DNA of 37,318 nucleotides from Deltaproteobacteria bacterium. GTDB taxonomy: Bacteria > Myxococcota_A > Polyangia > Polyangiales > Houyiibacteriaceae. The translations under genes were made by a program, and so were the position numbers. Positions 28,593 through 37,318 of this stretch are shown piece after piece (positions within the stretch are counted from its first letter, which is position 1; each line of letters starts with the position of its first letter). The stretch covers positions 1-37,318 of the forward strand of contig JAADHO010000022.1 of NCBI GenBank assembly GCA_013151775.1, read 5' to 3'. Below the pieces are notes generated by a model that searched no databases, had not been told where the DNA came from, and saw only the letters and a program-made list of their open reading frames with translations.

Positions 28593-30926
28593 ATGACCCG
28601 CTCCCTACCCCTCCTCAGCCTCATCCTCTGGCTCGCCGCCTGCGCGGCCCCCGGCGCCTCCGTGACCTCGTCCGAGGAGACCGACCTCGGCTTCATCGAC
28701 GCCAAGGCCGACGGCGCCACCAGCGTGCGCGAGGTCAACATCGATCTCGCGCCCGGCGCGGTGAAGCGCTTCCGGGTCAGGGCGGTGCGCTTCCACGCGG
28801 AGCTCGCCAACGACGGCGACACCCTCAGCCGCCTGAGCGCCAAGCACTACGAGGTGGAGATCGAGGGTGAGCCCGCCGTGAACGCCGCCCTCGACGCGCA
28901 GGCGCCCGAGGAGATGCTGCGCAACTGGACCCTGCGTGTTCACAACCAGGGCACGACGCAGCTCACGGGCTTGCTCACCATCACGTCCATCGAAGAGCTG
29001 CCCGAGGAGGGCGGCGTGATCCGCGAGGTGGACGTGGAGGTTCCGGCCGGAGTCATCAAGCGCTTCCGCGTGCGCGGCGCCTCGATCCGCGCGGAGCTCA
29101 CCCAAGAGGGTGATGTCACGGCGCAGCTCTCGCTCAAGAACTACGAGATCGACGAGTACGGCGAGCCGAGCCTGCGCCCCTTCGTGACCGTCGAGAGCCC
29201 CGAGGGCGCGCTGCGCAACTGGACCATTCGGGTCGCCAACCAAGGTGACACCACGCTCTTCGGTCGTCTCACGGTGACCTCGCTAGTGCCCGAGCCGCCT
29301 CCCGGTCCGGCCACTCCGGGCGGCGTGCCGACCCTCGCCGATCCCGTGCAGTACGAGAATCAGTTCTGCACCTACGCCGACTCCAAGCCCTACGTCGCCA
29401 GCGTGCGTTGGGACGATCCCATGATCCAGAAGGCCATGAGCGCGCTGCTCGCCGGCTACCGCTCCGTGCTCTCCTTCAACGAGTGGCGCGTGGCCTACGG
29501 TCTCGAGAACGAGCGCAGCGGCACGGAGCAGGAGAAGGCGCAGAAGAAGGCGCGCAACTTCATGCGCGTACTCTGCGGAGAGCACCGCGACCACCCGGAG
29601 CTGCTGCGCGCGAAGCTCGAGGTGATCGGTGAGCACACGTCGGCCGCTCGTCCCGAAGAGCTGACCAGCGTCGACACCAGCCGAAACCTCTTCGACCAGC
29701 TGACCTATCCGGCCTACGTCCGCTTGGTTCAGGTCATGCGCACCATGCACGCCTATCGTCAGGCGCAGCGGCCCGGCGCGCGCGACGGCTACAACTACGG
29801 TCAGCGCGACTACTCGAGCCGGCGTGTGGATCACAGCGTCGCGCCCTTCACGCAGTGTGAGATGAAGTTTGCCTTCACGAACTACCTCGTCGACGGCGCC
29901 CCACGGACGATCGACCCCGTGCGCTACGAGGCCGAGCTGACCAACTACCGCGCCTCGAGCTGCACGGACGAGGACCTCGCCTGGATGTTCAACTTCCGCG
30001 GCCACGTAAACCTGCAGCCCCTGTGGCTGGAGTCCAACGCCTTCGTTTTCAACTCGCGGCGCGCTCGCGGCATGGAGATCAGCCACGGCACACGCGACGC
30101 CTATCTGCACCCCTTCGCGACTCGCTACGACATGTCGCGGCGCGCTTGGGCGGCCTACCTCTTCCATCGCGACCAGGACTCCACGGCGCTGAACTCGAAC
30201 TCCCTGCGAGGCGGCGGACCGATCCTCTACATCACGGACCAAGATCAGGACGAAGACGGCGTGGCGGACTATCGCCTCTTCGACGTGCAGGGCTGCGGTG
30301 ATCAAGGCGTCGGCCTCGCGATCCCGAGCCGCAACTGCAACATGGTCACCTGGGAGCAGGCGCGCTGGACCGACACCACACGCGGTCACGCCTCCGCCTG
30401 GGATCCCTCGCGCTGGGCCGAGCCGGGCATGGGCTTCATGCAGACCTTCACCAGCGCCAACGAGCGCATGGTCCGCTTCAATCAAGCCCTCGACCGCCAC
30501 ACCAACTGGGGCCCCACGGGCTACTACATGCTCGACGCCTCGGACGCCGACGACCTCAGCCCGCGCTTCTATGGCGCCTACTCCCCCGTGGTCGCCGCGA
30601 GCTACGACGTGAGCGCCAGCGACTTCTTCGTGCACCGCGACTATCCCACGACCAGCGCCTTCGAGGCCGGCCGCGCCAAGTGGCTGCACGTGATGCGCTT
30701 CCGCAGCAGCGAGTACTACGACGAGCAGGACCTCGCCGATGGTCGCGCCATGGACTTCGACGCCAACTACTTCAACGAGACCTCCCTCTCGAACGACTAC
30801 TACTCGGAGCGCGCCCTCGACCACGTGGGCTACATCCCCGCCAGCGAGATGTACGCGCAGGTCTACCTAACCTACGGCGACCGGGGCGAGGCGCCTCCCG
30901 CGCCCACGCCCGTGCCCGTGCCCTGA
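28593..30926 (+). CDS. Large secreted lipoprotein with two N-terminal repeats, function unknown
   Basis: The 777-residue protein begins with a lipoprotein signal (lipobox LAAC) and an acidic linker ending in DAKADG, a pattern common in myxobacterial exported proteins. Two tandem beta-rich repeats of about 85 residues follow. The first runs VREVNIDLAPGAVKRFRVR to LRNWTLRVHNQG, the second IREVDVEVPAGVIKRFRVR to LRNWTIRVANQG. The main part (about 255-770) is Tyr/Trp/Asn-rich and unknown to me. It holds a calcium-binding-like acidic stretch (DQDQDEDGVADYR) and several cysteines. ATG 28593 starts the signal peptide; an in-frame codon at 28575 would add six residues. It ends 19 bases from the convergent czcA gene. 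Confidence 0.72.
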   Translation: MTRSLPLLSLILWLAACAAPGASVTSSEETDLGFIDAKADGATSVREVNIDLAPGAVKRFRVRAVRFHAELANDGDTLSRLSAKHYEVEIEGEPAVNAALDAQAPEEMLRNWTLRVHNQGTTQLTGLLTITSIEELPEEGGVIREVDVEVPAGVIKRFRVRGASIRAELTQEGDVTAQLSLKNYEIDEYGEPSLRPFVTVESPEGALRNWTIRVANQGDTTLFGRLTVTSLVPEPPPGPATPGGVPTLADPVQYENQFCTYADSKPYVASVRWDDPMIQKAMSALLAGYRSVLSFNEWRVAYGLENERSGTEQEKAQKKARNFMRVLCGEHRDHPELLRAKLEVIGEHTSAARPEELTSVDTSRNLFDQLTYPAYVRLVQVMRTMHAYRQAQRPGARDGYNYGQRDYSSRRVDHSVAPFTQCEMKFAFTNYLVDGAPRTIDPVRYEAELTNYRASSCTDEDLAWMFNFRGHVNLQPLWLESNAFVFNSRRARGMEISHGTRDAYLHPFATRYDMSRRAWAAYLFHRDQDSTALNSNSLRGGGPILYITDQDQDEDGVADYRLFDVQGCGDQGVGLAIPSRNCNMVTWEQARWTDTTRGHASAWDPSRWAEPGMGFMQTFTSANERMVRFNQALDRHTNWGPTGYYMLDASDADDLSPRFYGAYSPVVAASYDVSASDFFVHRDYPTTSAFEAGRAKWLHVMRFRSSEYYDEQDLADGRAMDFDANYFNETSLSNDYYSERALDHVGYIPASEMYAQVYLTYGDRGEAPPAPTPVPVP

Positions 30927-30945
30927 AGCTCGCCGAGCCCGCTGC

Positions 30946-33900
30946 TCAGCCCGCGGGTTCGCCCGCGATGGGTTCGCCTGCCTCGGCCTCGCCCGGGTCG
31001 CCGCTCTGCTCCTCGCGTTTGCGTCCGAACCAACCGTAGACCACCGGCACCACCAGCAGCGTGAGGCAGGTCGCGGTCACGAGACCACCGATCACCACCG
31101 TGGCCAGCGGGCGCTGAACCTCCGCGCCCGCGCCCGTCGAGAGCGCCATGGGGATGAAGCCGAGGGCGGCCACGAGGGCGGTCGTCAACACCGGGCGCAT
31201 GCGGACCAAGGCCGCCTCACGCGCTGCCGCGAAGCTCCCGAGCCCGCGTTCGTCTTCGAGCTTGCGTATGTAGGAGACCAACACGACGCCGTTCATGACC
31301 GCCACGCCGAAGAGCGCGATGAAGCCCACGCCGGCGGAGATGGAGAAGGGTAAACCTCGCAAGGTCAGCGCGAAGATGCCGCCGACCGCCGCGAAGGGCA
31401 CGTTGAGGAAGATGATCAGAGCAGGTCGAGGTGCGCCGAAGGTCCCGTAGAGCAGCATGAAGATCAGCAGCAGAGCGAGGGGCACGACGATCATCAGCCG
31501 CTTGCTGGCGCGCTGAAGGTTTTCGAATTGACCTGCCCACTCGAGCGTATAGCCCGGAGGTCGCGTCACGCGATCTTCGATGGCCGCCTGCGCCTCCGTG
31601 ACCACCGAGGCGATGTCGCGATCGCGCACGTTGAACTCCACGCTGATGCGGCGCTGAATCCGCTCGCGACTGATCTGAGCCGCGGAGGGCTCCGTGTCCA
31701 AGGTCACGAGGTCGCCGAGAGGCAAGAGTCGTCCGTCGGCGGAGGCGACCGGGATGCGCGCGATGGCCTGCTCGTCGTTACGGATCTCGGGCGGGAAACG
31801 CACCTGCAGCGCAAAGCGCCGTTCACCTTCGAGCACGACGCCGACCTGCCGACCTCCGAGGGCCTCGATGGCGGCGAGCACGTCGTCCGCGTTGACGCCG
31901 TGGCGCGCGATAGCCTCGCGGTCGACATGCGCGGTCAGGATCGGCAGGCCCGTGGTCTGCTCGACCTTCACGTCTTGGGCGCCCGGAATCTCCGCGGCGA
32001 CCACGGCGATCTCCTCCGCGAGGCGATGCAGCTCGTCGAGGTCGGGCCCGTAGACTTGGATGGCGACGTCGGAGCGCACGCCCGCGATCAGCTCACTGAC
32101 GCGCAGCTGAATCGGCTGCGAGAAGCCAAAGGCGACGCCGGGGACGCGCTCGTTCAGCGCCGTCTCCATGGCCGCGATCAGCTCCGCCTTGGAGTCGTAG
32201 CGCCACTCCTCTCGTGGCTTCAGCATCACGAACACATCGCTCATCTCCACGCCCATGGGATCGGTGGCGATCTCGGGTCGGCCCGTCTTGGAGATGATGG
32301 TCGCGATCTCCTGAGGGAACTGCTCGAGCAAGACGCGTTCGAGGGTCGAGCTCTGGCGCGCCGCCTCGTCCACGGAGACGGAGGGGAGGCGCCAGACCTG
32401 AAGCGCGATCGAGCCCTCGTCGAGCGAGGGAATGAACTCGGCGCCCATGCGTGTCGTCAGCCCGAGCCCCGCGACGAAGAGCACGGCGGCGATCGCGACC
32501 GTCGCCAGGCGATGTCGCAAGGCGGCGTCGAGCACGGGCGCGTAGAGCCGATGGAAAACGCGAACGAGCCGAGTCTCGTGATGCTTTGGCGGCTTGTTGA
32601 TGAAGAGCGAGACCAGCACCGGCACCACGGTGAGCGAGAGAAAGAGCGCGCCCACGAGGGCGAAGATCACGGTCAGCGCCATCGGTCCGAACATCTTGCC
32701 CTCGACACCCGTGAGGGTGAGTACGGGGACGTAGACGATGATGATGATGCCGACGGCGAAGGCCACTGGGCGCGCGACCTCGACGGAGGCTTGGCGCACG
32801 AGCTCGCGCACGGGTATGCCCTCCTCCTTCTTCTCTTCCATCAGCCGGAAGACGTTCTCCACCATCACCACGGCTCCATCCACGAGTAACCCGAAATCGA
32901 TGGCGCCGAGGCTCATCAGGTTTCCAGACACGTGGGCGCGCACCATGCCGATCACGGCGAAGAGCATGGAGAGGGGAATCGCCGAGGCGACGATCAGCCC
33001 ACCGCGCAGGCTGCCCAACATCAGGAAGAGCACGGCGATCACCAAGATGCCACCCTCGAGCAGGTTGGACTCCACCGTGCTCACCGTGCGCCGCACGAGG
33101 TCCGTGCGGTCGTAGAAGGTGTCGATGCTGACGCCCGGCGGCAGGCTGCCGCTGATCGCCTCGATGCGTTCACGTACGCCGCCCGCGACCTCGCGCGAGT
33201 TCTGTCCCATGAGCATCATGACGATCCCGACGACGGCCTCCCCGCGACCGTCTCGAGTCACGACACCTTGGCGCACCATGGGCGCGAAGCGCACGTTCGC
33301 CACGTCGCGTACGTAGAGCGGGCGACCGTCCGCCTCCGCGCGCACGACGATGTTTCCCACGTCCTCGAGGCTCTCGATCAACCCCTCACCGCGGATCACC
33401 ACCTGCTCCCGATTGCGCTCGAGATAGGCTCCGCCGACGTTTCTATTGTTGCGCTCGAGGGCGTCGAAGAGCGTGGGCAGCGAGAGGTTGTGCGCCAAGA
33501 GCGCGTTCGGATCCGGCTCCACCTGATAGGTCTTCAGCTCACCCCCAAAGGTGTTGATCTCCACGACTCCGGGCACGCTCTTGAGTTGGTAGGCGACGAA
33601 CCAATCGAGGATCGTCCTGAGCTCCATCGGCGTGTAGCACTCCTCCGTGTCGGGGCTGTCCGCCGCGCACATGGGGTCGCCCCGCACTTCGAATTGGTAG
33701 ATCTCGCCGAGACCCGTGGCGATGGGACCCATCTCTGGTGTTCCATAGCCGGCGGGAATTGTCTGCCGCGCCTCGACCATGCGCTCAGACACGAGCTGCC
33801 GCGCGAGGTAGATGTCGGAACCCTCTTCGAAGACGATGGTCACGGCCGACAGACCGAATTTGGAGACCGAGCGGATCTCCTCCAGATCGGGCAAGCCGGC

Positions 33901-34119
33901 CATGGCCGCCTCCACCGGGAAGGTGATCAGGCGTTCGACCTCGAGGGGCGCGAGGGCCGGCGCCTTGGTCAACACCTGCACCTGCACGTTGGTCACGTCG
34001 GGCACGGCGTCGATCGGGAGGCGCAGCATATGCTCCACGCCCACGGCGATCAGCAGCAGGCCGAGCACGATCACCAAGAAGCGGTTCTGGAGCGACCAGC
34101 CGACGAGTTTCTCGACCAT
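30946..34119 (-). CDS. czcA: Heavy-metal efflux RND permease, CzcA type
   Basis: The 1,057-residue inner-membrane pump has the RND layout: a first TM helix, a large periplasmic loop, six helices, a second loop and six helices. The proton-relay helix reads DFGLLVDGAVVMVEN, which fits the zinc/cobalt/cadmium (HME1-like) signature better than the copper/silver CusA form. Other landmarks are LPIDAVPDVTNVQVQV near the start and GAEFIPSLDEGSI after the middle helices. The start overlaps the czcB stop (TAATG). The C-terminus has a short Glu/Gly/Ala-rich tail. Metal specificity is inferred from one motif only. Confidence 0.93.
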   Translation of the reverse strand: MVEKLVGWSLQNRFLVIVLGLLLIAVGVEHMLRLPIDAVPDVTNVQVQVLTKAPALAPLEVERLITFPVEAAMAGLPDLEEIRSVSKFGLSAVTIVFEEGSDIYLARQLVSERMVEARQTIPAGYGTPEMGPIATGLGEIYQFEVRGDPMCAADSPDTEECYTPMELRTILDWFVAYQLKSVPGVVEINTFGGELKTYQVEPDPNALLAHNLSLPTLFDALERNNRNVGGAYLERNREQVVIRGEGLIESLEDVGNIVVRAEADGRPLYVRDVANVRFAPMVRQGVVTRDGRGEAVVGIVMMLMGQNSREVAGGVRERIEAISGSLPPGVSIDTFYDRTDLVRRTVSTVESNLLEGGILVIAVLFLMLGSLRGGLIVASAIPLSMLFAVIGMVRAHVSGNLMSLGAIDFGLLVDGAVVMVENVFRLMEEKKEEGIPVRELVRQASVEVARPVAFAVGIIIIVYVPVLTLTGVEGKMFGPMALTVIFALVGALFLSLTVVPVLVSLFINKPPKHHETRLVRVFHRLYAPVLDAALRHRLATVAIAAVLFVAGLGLTTRMGAEFIPSLDEGSIALQVWRLPSVSVDEAARQSSTLERVLLEQFPQEIATIISKTGRPEIATDPMGVEMSDVFVMLKPREEWRYDSKAELIAAMETALNERVPGVAFGFSQPIQLRVSELIAGVRSDVAIQVYGPDLDELHRLAEEIAVVAAEIPGAQDVKVEQTTGLPILTAHVDREAIARHGVNADDVLAAIEALGGRQVGVVLEGERRFALQVRFPPEIRNDEQAIARIPVASADGRLLPLGDLVTLDTEPSAAQISRERIQRRISVEFNVRDRDIASVVTEAQAAIEDRVTRPPGYTLEWAGQFENLQRASKRLMIVVPLALLLIFMLLYGTFGAPRPALIIFLNVPFAAVGGIFALTLRGLPFSISAGVGFIALFGVAVMNGVVLVSYIRKLEDERGLGSFAAAREAALVRMRPVLTTALVAALGFIPMALSTGAGAEVQRPLATVVIGGLVTATCLTLLVVPVVYGWFGRKREEQSGDPGEAEAGEPIAGEPAG

Positions 34120-35342
34120 TACTCGTCCTCCCCGAGGCCCGAGCGCAGGAGCTGTCCCTTGAGCAGGAAGCTGCCTTGGACCACGACCTCGTCCCCCGAC
34201 TCGACACCGTTGAGCACCTCGACCAGGTCACCCGTGCGCTCTCCCGTGTGCACGCGGTGCAGCTCGAAGACACCCTCTTCGACCTTCACGAAGACGGCGC
34301 TGTGATTGTCGATCTGCTGCACCGCGGCCCACGGGATCGAGAGCGTGCGCATGGCCTCGTGGGTGTGGGCGCCTTGAATGCGGGCGGTCGCGAACATGCC
34401 GGGGCGCAATCGGTGGTCCGCGTTGGGCAGCGCGGCGATCACGCTCATGGTGCGCGTGCGCTCGTCCAGAGCTCCGCCAATGCGCGAGATGGTGCCGGTG
34501 AAAACCTCTCCAGGGAAGGCGCGGACCTCGACTTGTACGGATTGCCCTTCGCGTACCAGGCGCAGCTCTCGCTCGTAGACCGTGGCGCGAGCCCAGAGCT
34601 CGTCCAGATCCACAACTCGAATGGCGACGTCAGCTCCGTCCACCCACTGACCGATGTGGACCGAGCGAGCGACGACCACTCCGCCAATTGGGCTGCGCAG
34701 GGTCACGCGCGCAGAGCCTCTGGTGCCGCCCGATCCCGTGATGCCATAGGCGGCGAGCTGCGTGCGCGCCGCGAGCACGTCCGCCCGCGCGATCTCCAGG
34801 GCGCCTTCCGCCTCCTCCACCGCGCGCTGTGAGGTGACACGCCCCTCGAGCAAGCCCTGCTGCCTCGCGAGGGCTCGACGCGCCACATTTTCCCGGGCGC
34901 GGGCCGCGATCATATCCGCTCTCGCGCGGCCGATGAGCTCGCTCTCGAGCACGATCAGCGTGTCTCCGCGCTCGACGGAGTCTCCGATGTTGACCGAGAC
35001 GCTGACGACTCGACCCGCGACGCGCGGTCCGATGGTCGCCTGGCGATCGGGCTCGGCGAGGATCTCGGCCGGGGCCTCGAAGCTGGGCGCGAGGTCCCGC
35101 TCCTCGGCGCGCGCAAGGGTGAACTCGATGGAGGCCATCTCCTGAGGGCTGAGGGTGACGCGATCGGAGGCCCCTTCGCGTCCCGCGCCCTGCTCGCTGG
35201 AGGTTTCCTCGCTGGAGGTTTCCGCGTGTTCGCCTTGGGCTTCGGCGGTCGCTTCACCGGCTGGGCCGGAGCAGGCGGTGGAACTCGCCGACGCGAGGCC
35301 GGTGAGGAGCAAGAGCATGAGATACGAGCGTTCGAAATTCAT
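34119..35342 (-). CDS. czcB: RND efflux periplasmic adaptor, CzcB type
   Basis: The 407-residue protein has a signal peptide with a Cys at the end of the hydrophobic part (non-canonical lipobox SSTAC), then a Glu/Ser-rich linker. The adaptor fold follows: a barrel-sandwich half (IGPRVAGRVVSVSVNIGDSVERGDTLIVLES), a coiled-coil hairpin rich in Ala/Arg/Glu, then TLRSPIGGVVVARSVHIGQWVDG and a beta-barrel. The start at 35342 overlaps the czcC stop as ATGA; the frame extends upstream inside czcC without meaning. It bridges CzcA and the outer-membrane channel. No His-rich metal-binding N-terminus is visible. Confidence 0.92.
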   Translation of the reverse strand: MNFERSYLMLLLLTGLASASSTACSGPAGEATAEAQGEHAETSSEETSSEQGAGREGASDRVTLSPQEMASIEFTLARAEERDLAPSFEAPAEILAEPDRQATIGPRVAGRVVSVSVNIGDSVERGDTLIVLESELIGRARADMIAARARENVARRALARQQGLLEGRVTSQRAVEEAEGALEIARADVLAARTQLAAYGITGSGGTRGSARVTLRSPIGGVVVARSVHIGQWVDGADVAIRVVDLDELWARATVYERELRLVREGQSVQVEVRAFPGEVFTGTISRIGGALDERTRTMSVIAALPNADHRLRPGMFATARIQGAHTHEAMRTLSIPWAAVQQIDNHSAVFVKVEEGVFELHRVHTGERTGDLVEVLNGVESGDEVVVQGSFLLKGQLLRSGLGEDE

Positions 35343-36619
35343 TGGGCACCGGAGAGGGCTTGGGTCTGGGAAAGGTGAGCGGCCGCCAACAGGGCGGCGC
35401 GGGCGAGGGCGAGGGCTTGACGCGCGGCGAGATAGCCTTGGCGTCCGACGAGCACTTCGCGTTGCATGACGATCACGTCCGCGATGCCGATCTCGCCGGC
35501 TGCGAACGCGGTCTCGAGCAGCGACACGCTCTCGTCTTGAGCGCGCAGCACCTCGGCGTCGTAGAGATCCACCGCGAGGCGCGCCTGTTCGTAGGCGAGC
35601 AGCGCCTGACTCGCCTCGGATTCGACCTGCAGGCGCAGGGCGGTAGCCTCGGCTTGGCGACGTTGAAGCGCAGCCCGCGAGCGCTGTCGCTCGCCCTGGT
35701 TTCGCTGAAAGAACGGGATGGGCACCCGCAGGCCCGCGAGGGCGATCTCCTCGTCGCCCTCGCGCCTGAGGGAGACGCCGATGGTGACGTCGGGCCACGC
35801 CTCGGAGTTGGCGAGTCGGACCGCCTCTCGCGCGGCGTCCACGCGTCGAGTCGCCGCGGCGAGGTCGGGCCGACCCTCCACGGCCCTGGCCAAGAGCGCT
35901 TGTCCCGACAGCACGTTCTCGGCTCCCGGCAGATCGCCTTGCAGGGCGAGCTCGGGGGAGGCGGGCATGCCGAGCAGCGTGGCCAAGCGCACGAGCGCCG
36001 TCTGGCCTGCGACCCGCGCCATGATCCGCCGGCGCTGGGCCTCGGCCAAGCGGATGCGAGCCGTGGCGATCTCGAGGGGTACGCCCTCACCCGCGTTGAC
36101 TCGGCGACCCGCGATGTCGCGGAGCTGCGTCGCCAAGTGCTCGCTCTCCTCGAAGAGAGTGAGACGACGCTGGGACGTCAAGGCGCTGTAGAAGGTCTGG
36201 GCCACGGCCAAGTCGATCACCCGCTGAACGTCCTCTGCGCTGGCCCGGGTGGCGGCGAGTTGGGCCCTCGCGAGCGCTCTTCGACGGCTGCGCTGACCGG
36301 CGATCTCGAACCTCTGCTGGAGTCGGATGCCTAGATCCAGACTGGTCCCAGCCGTGTTCGAGCTGCGTGGGCCGGTCTCGAAGGAGAGCCTCGGGTTCCG
36401 CACCAAGAGCACGCTCGCGGTCGTCAGCACGCCCTGCGCCTCGCCGATGCGCATGCGCGCGGCTTCCGCAACTTGGTTGTTCTCGTGCGCTAGGGAGAGC
36501 GCTCGGGAGAGCGTGAGCGAGCGCGCGGGTGGCGGCGGATCCGCCATGGCCAGGCTACTCATCAACAGCATCGGGATCAGGGCACCGAGCCCTCGCCCGA
36601 GACGAAAGGAAACAGACAT
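35339..36619 (-). CDS. czcC: Outer-membrane efflux channel, TolC family (CzcC type)
   Basis: The 426-residue protein starts with a signal peptide (cleavage likely after AMA), followed by LTLSRALSLAHENNQVAEAARMR. Two long Ala/Arg/Glu-rich coiled halves follow, as in outer-membrane efflux proteins; PDVTIGVSLRREGDEEIALAGLRVPIPFFQRNQGE marks the second half. GGAG six to eight bases before ATG 36619 supports the start. It is the first gene of the coupled czcCBA run. Confidence 0.9.
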   Translation of the reverse strand: MSVSFRLGRGLGALIPMLLMSSLAMADPPPPARSLTLSRALSLAHENNQVAEAARMRIGEAQGVLTTASVLLVRNPRLSFETGPRSSNTAGTSLDLGIRLQQRFEIAGQRSRRRALARAQLAATRASAEDVQRVIDLAVAQTFYSALTSQRRLTLFEESEHLATQLRDIAGRRVNAGEGVPLEIATARIRLAEAQRRRIMARVAGQTALVRLATLLGMPASPELALQGDLPGAENVLSGQALLARAVEGRPDLAAATRRVDAAREAVRLANSEAWPDVTIGVSLRREGDEEIALAGLRVPIPFFQRNQGERQRSRAALQRRQAEATALRLQVESEASQALLAYEQARLAVDLYDAEVLRAQDESVSLLETAFAAGEIGIADVIVMQREVLVGRQGYLAARQALALARAALLAAAHLSQTQALSGAQ

Positions 36620-36752
36620 TCTTCACTCCATCCACTCCAGTGGACGCCGTCGAGGCGATCACTTCATTCGAGGGCGCTCGTGCAGAGCGCACACTTCAGA
36701 CCAAGGAGCGCGACGCAGAATGACGTCGCAGCTCGAGACAGAACCGTTGGGC

Positions 36753-37166
36753 TCAGCCTCGTCTTGGCGGACGGAAGACGCTGGCGCCGAAGTCGCCGGA
36801 GCGCAGCGAATGGGTGAACTCGTGCTCCAGCGCTTGGGCCGGAGACGCCGCGGCGACGAGCACGGTCTGCGCGCTCGCGGGTAGCATGGGTGTGGGGCAG
36901 CCGGGGCACAGGCAGCCCTCATGACGCGGGTCGGAGTCAGGCGCGTGCTCGGAGCAGGGCGCGGGGGAGGAGTCGCTCGTGAGCACGCTCTGAGCGTCGC
37001 TCCCCTCCGCCAGCGCGATCTCGACCGGCAGGGTCGCGGTGACGACTCCGAACAGAAGCGCCCAGGTGACGCAACGACGCAGCGACGCAGCGCAGCGCGT
37101 CGTCCACAGCTTCGACCTCGCGCATTGGCTGGCAGGAGGAGAGCTTGATATCGTAGTGAGCGTCAC
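36753..37166 (-). CDS. Small exported Cys/His-rich protein upstream of czcCBA
   Basis: The 137-residue product has a hydrophobic stretch (WALLFGVVTATLPVEIALAEG, about 35-55) that is probably a signal or anchor. A segment C-SEH-x9-H-x2-C-x-C-x2-C-x4-M at about 72-95 could bind metal. Small proteins of this kind (DUF2946 or CzcI-like) often precede metal-efflux operons, but I cannot place it in a family. The GTG at 37166 is the only reasonable in-frame start and has no good ribosome binding site, so the true N-terminus is uncertain. It lies 133 bases upstream of czcC on the same strand. Confidence 0.55.
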   Translation of the reverse strand: MTLTTISSSPPASQCARSKLWTTRCAASLRRCVTWALLFGVVTATLPVEIALAEGSDAQSVLTSDSSPAPCSEHAPDSDPRHEGCLCPGCPTPMLPASAQTVLVAAASPAQALEHEFTHSLRSGDFGASVFRPPRRG

Positions 37167-37204
37167 AAAATCCGAACACTCACCATGGTTGTCTGAAAGC
37201 TCCG

Positions 37205-37210
37205 TGTCAA
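37205..37210 (-). promoter_or_regulatory. Possible -35 element upstream of the metal-efflux genes
   Basis: A perfect TTGACA on the minus strand lies about 39 bases before the GTG of the small Cys/His-rich gene. No good -10 is seen at 17 bases (CATGGT), as would be expected of a metal-regulated, activator-dependent promoter, but chance is also possible. Confidence 0.3.
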
Positions 37211-37301
37211 GCAGCTGGCTCCCCAGCGGGCGCGGATCCCGAGAGTTGGGGCGTGTTGCGGGGGTTTCGTAAGGGCGGTGGCGTGAAGAGAGGAAAACGG
37301 G

Positions 37302-37318
37302 GTACCTCGATGAGGTAC
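37302..37318. repeat. Short palindrome at the window edge
   Basis: GTACCTC (37302-37308) and GAGGTAC (37312-37318) pair around GAT. The window ends here, so its full extent and meaning cannot be judged. Confidence 0.4.

Noticed and set aside
29283..30824. A 513-codon minus-strand frame under the large lipoprotein
   Set aside because: Val/Gly/Glu-rich antisense shadow; the plus frame has a signal peptide and duplicated modules.
31528..34305. Two plus-strand frames of about 455 codons each over czcA and czcB
   Set aside because: His/Arg/Asp-rich shadow translations with no motifs, opposite a clear RND pump.

Overview
The window is GC-rich chromosomal DNA, most likely from a myxobacterium (Myxococcota, Polyangia-like, perhaps near Sandaracinaceae). 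The evidence is very high GC at third codon positions, several lipoproteins opening with Cys-rich segments, two large secreted proteins with disintegrin-like Cys repeats ending in MYXO-CTERM-like tails, a DUF2914 protein and an AgmX/PglI-type C-terminal domain. This assignment is inference from family content, not from a marker gene.

Layout. 1-1747: the end of a membrane protein gene, then a lipoprotein of the branched-chain amino-acid binding type. 1760-3840 (-): nagZ and a DUF2804 gene, translationally coupled. 3892-8359 (-): a DUF2914 secreted protein and a giant disintegrin-repeat lipoprotein whose reading frame is broken near 6840. 8473-13188: an accessory block that starts at the cut-off 3' end of a gene. 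It holds a three-gene operon (a fusion of HTH, PP2C phosphatase and RsbW-like kinase; a STAS protein; a lactate/malate dehydrogenase-like protein), an unrecognised basic protein behind a 25-bp palindrome, a higBA toxin-antitoxin pair and a solitary HicB. 13189-14061: a 140-bp duplication of the 3' end of gltD that brackets a second toxin-antitoxin pair. 13924-19934 (-): gltBD, glutamate synthase. 19956-21960: a 24-bp direct repeat that brackets an ABC-type ATPase plus a putative TOPRIM-like protein, probably anti-phage. 22030-30926: surface and secreted proteins, including a second disintegrin-repeat protein and a multi-pass membrane protein with a coding VNTR. 30946-37166 (-): a czcCBA heavy-metal efflux operon preceded by a small Cys/His-rich protein.

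The strongest candidate for an undescribed system is the operon at 8596-11128. It joins a DNA-binding domain, a phosphatase and an anti-sigma-type kinase in one chain. A STAS partner and a dehydrogenase-like protein that keeps most of its catalytic residues follow, coupled in translation, and a perfect 12-bp inverted repeat sits over the promoter. No sigma factor is encoded beside it. The second theme is the glt locus: both ends of gltBD are duplicated as direct repeats, and each duplication encloses a small defence or addiction cassette with no visible integrase.

All family names come from reading motifs by eye; no database search was run. I see no rRNA, tRNA, CRISPR array, transposase or integrase. 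The longest stretch without an intact gene is 8360-8647 (288 bases). It holds the gene remnant and the AT-rich operator region described below.
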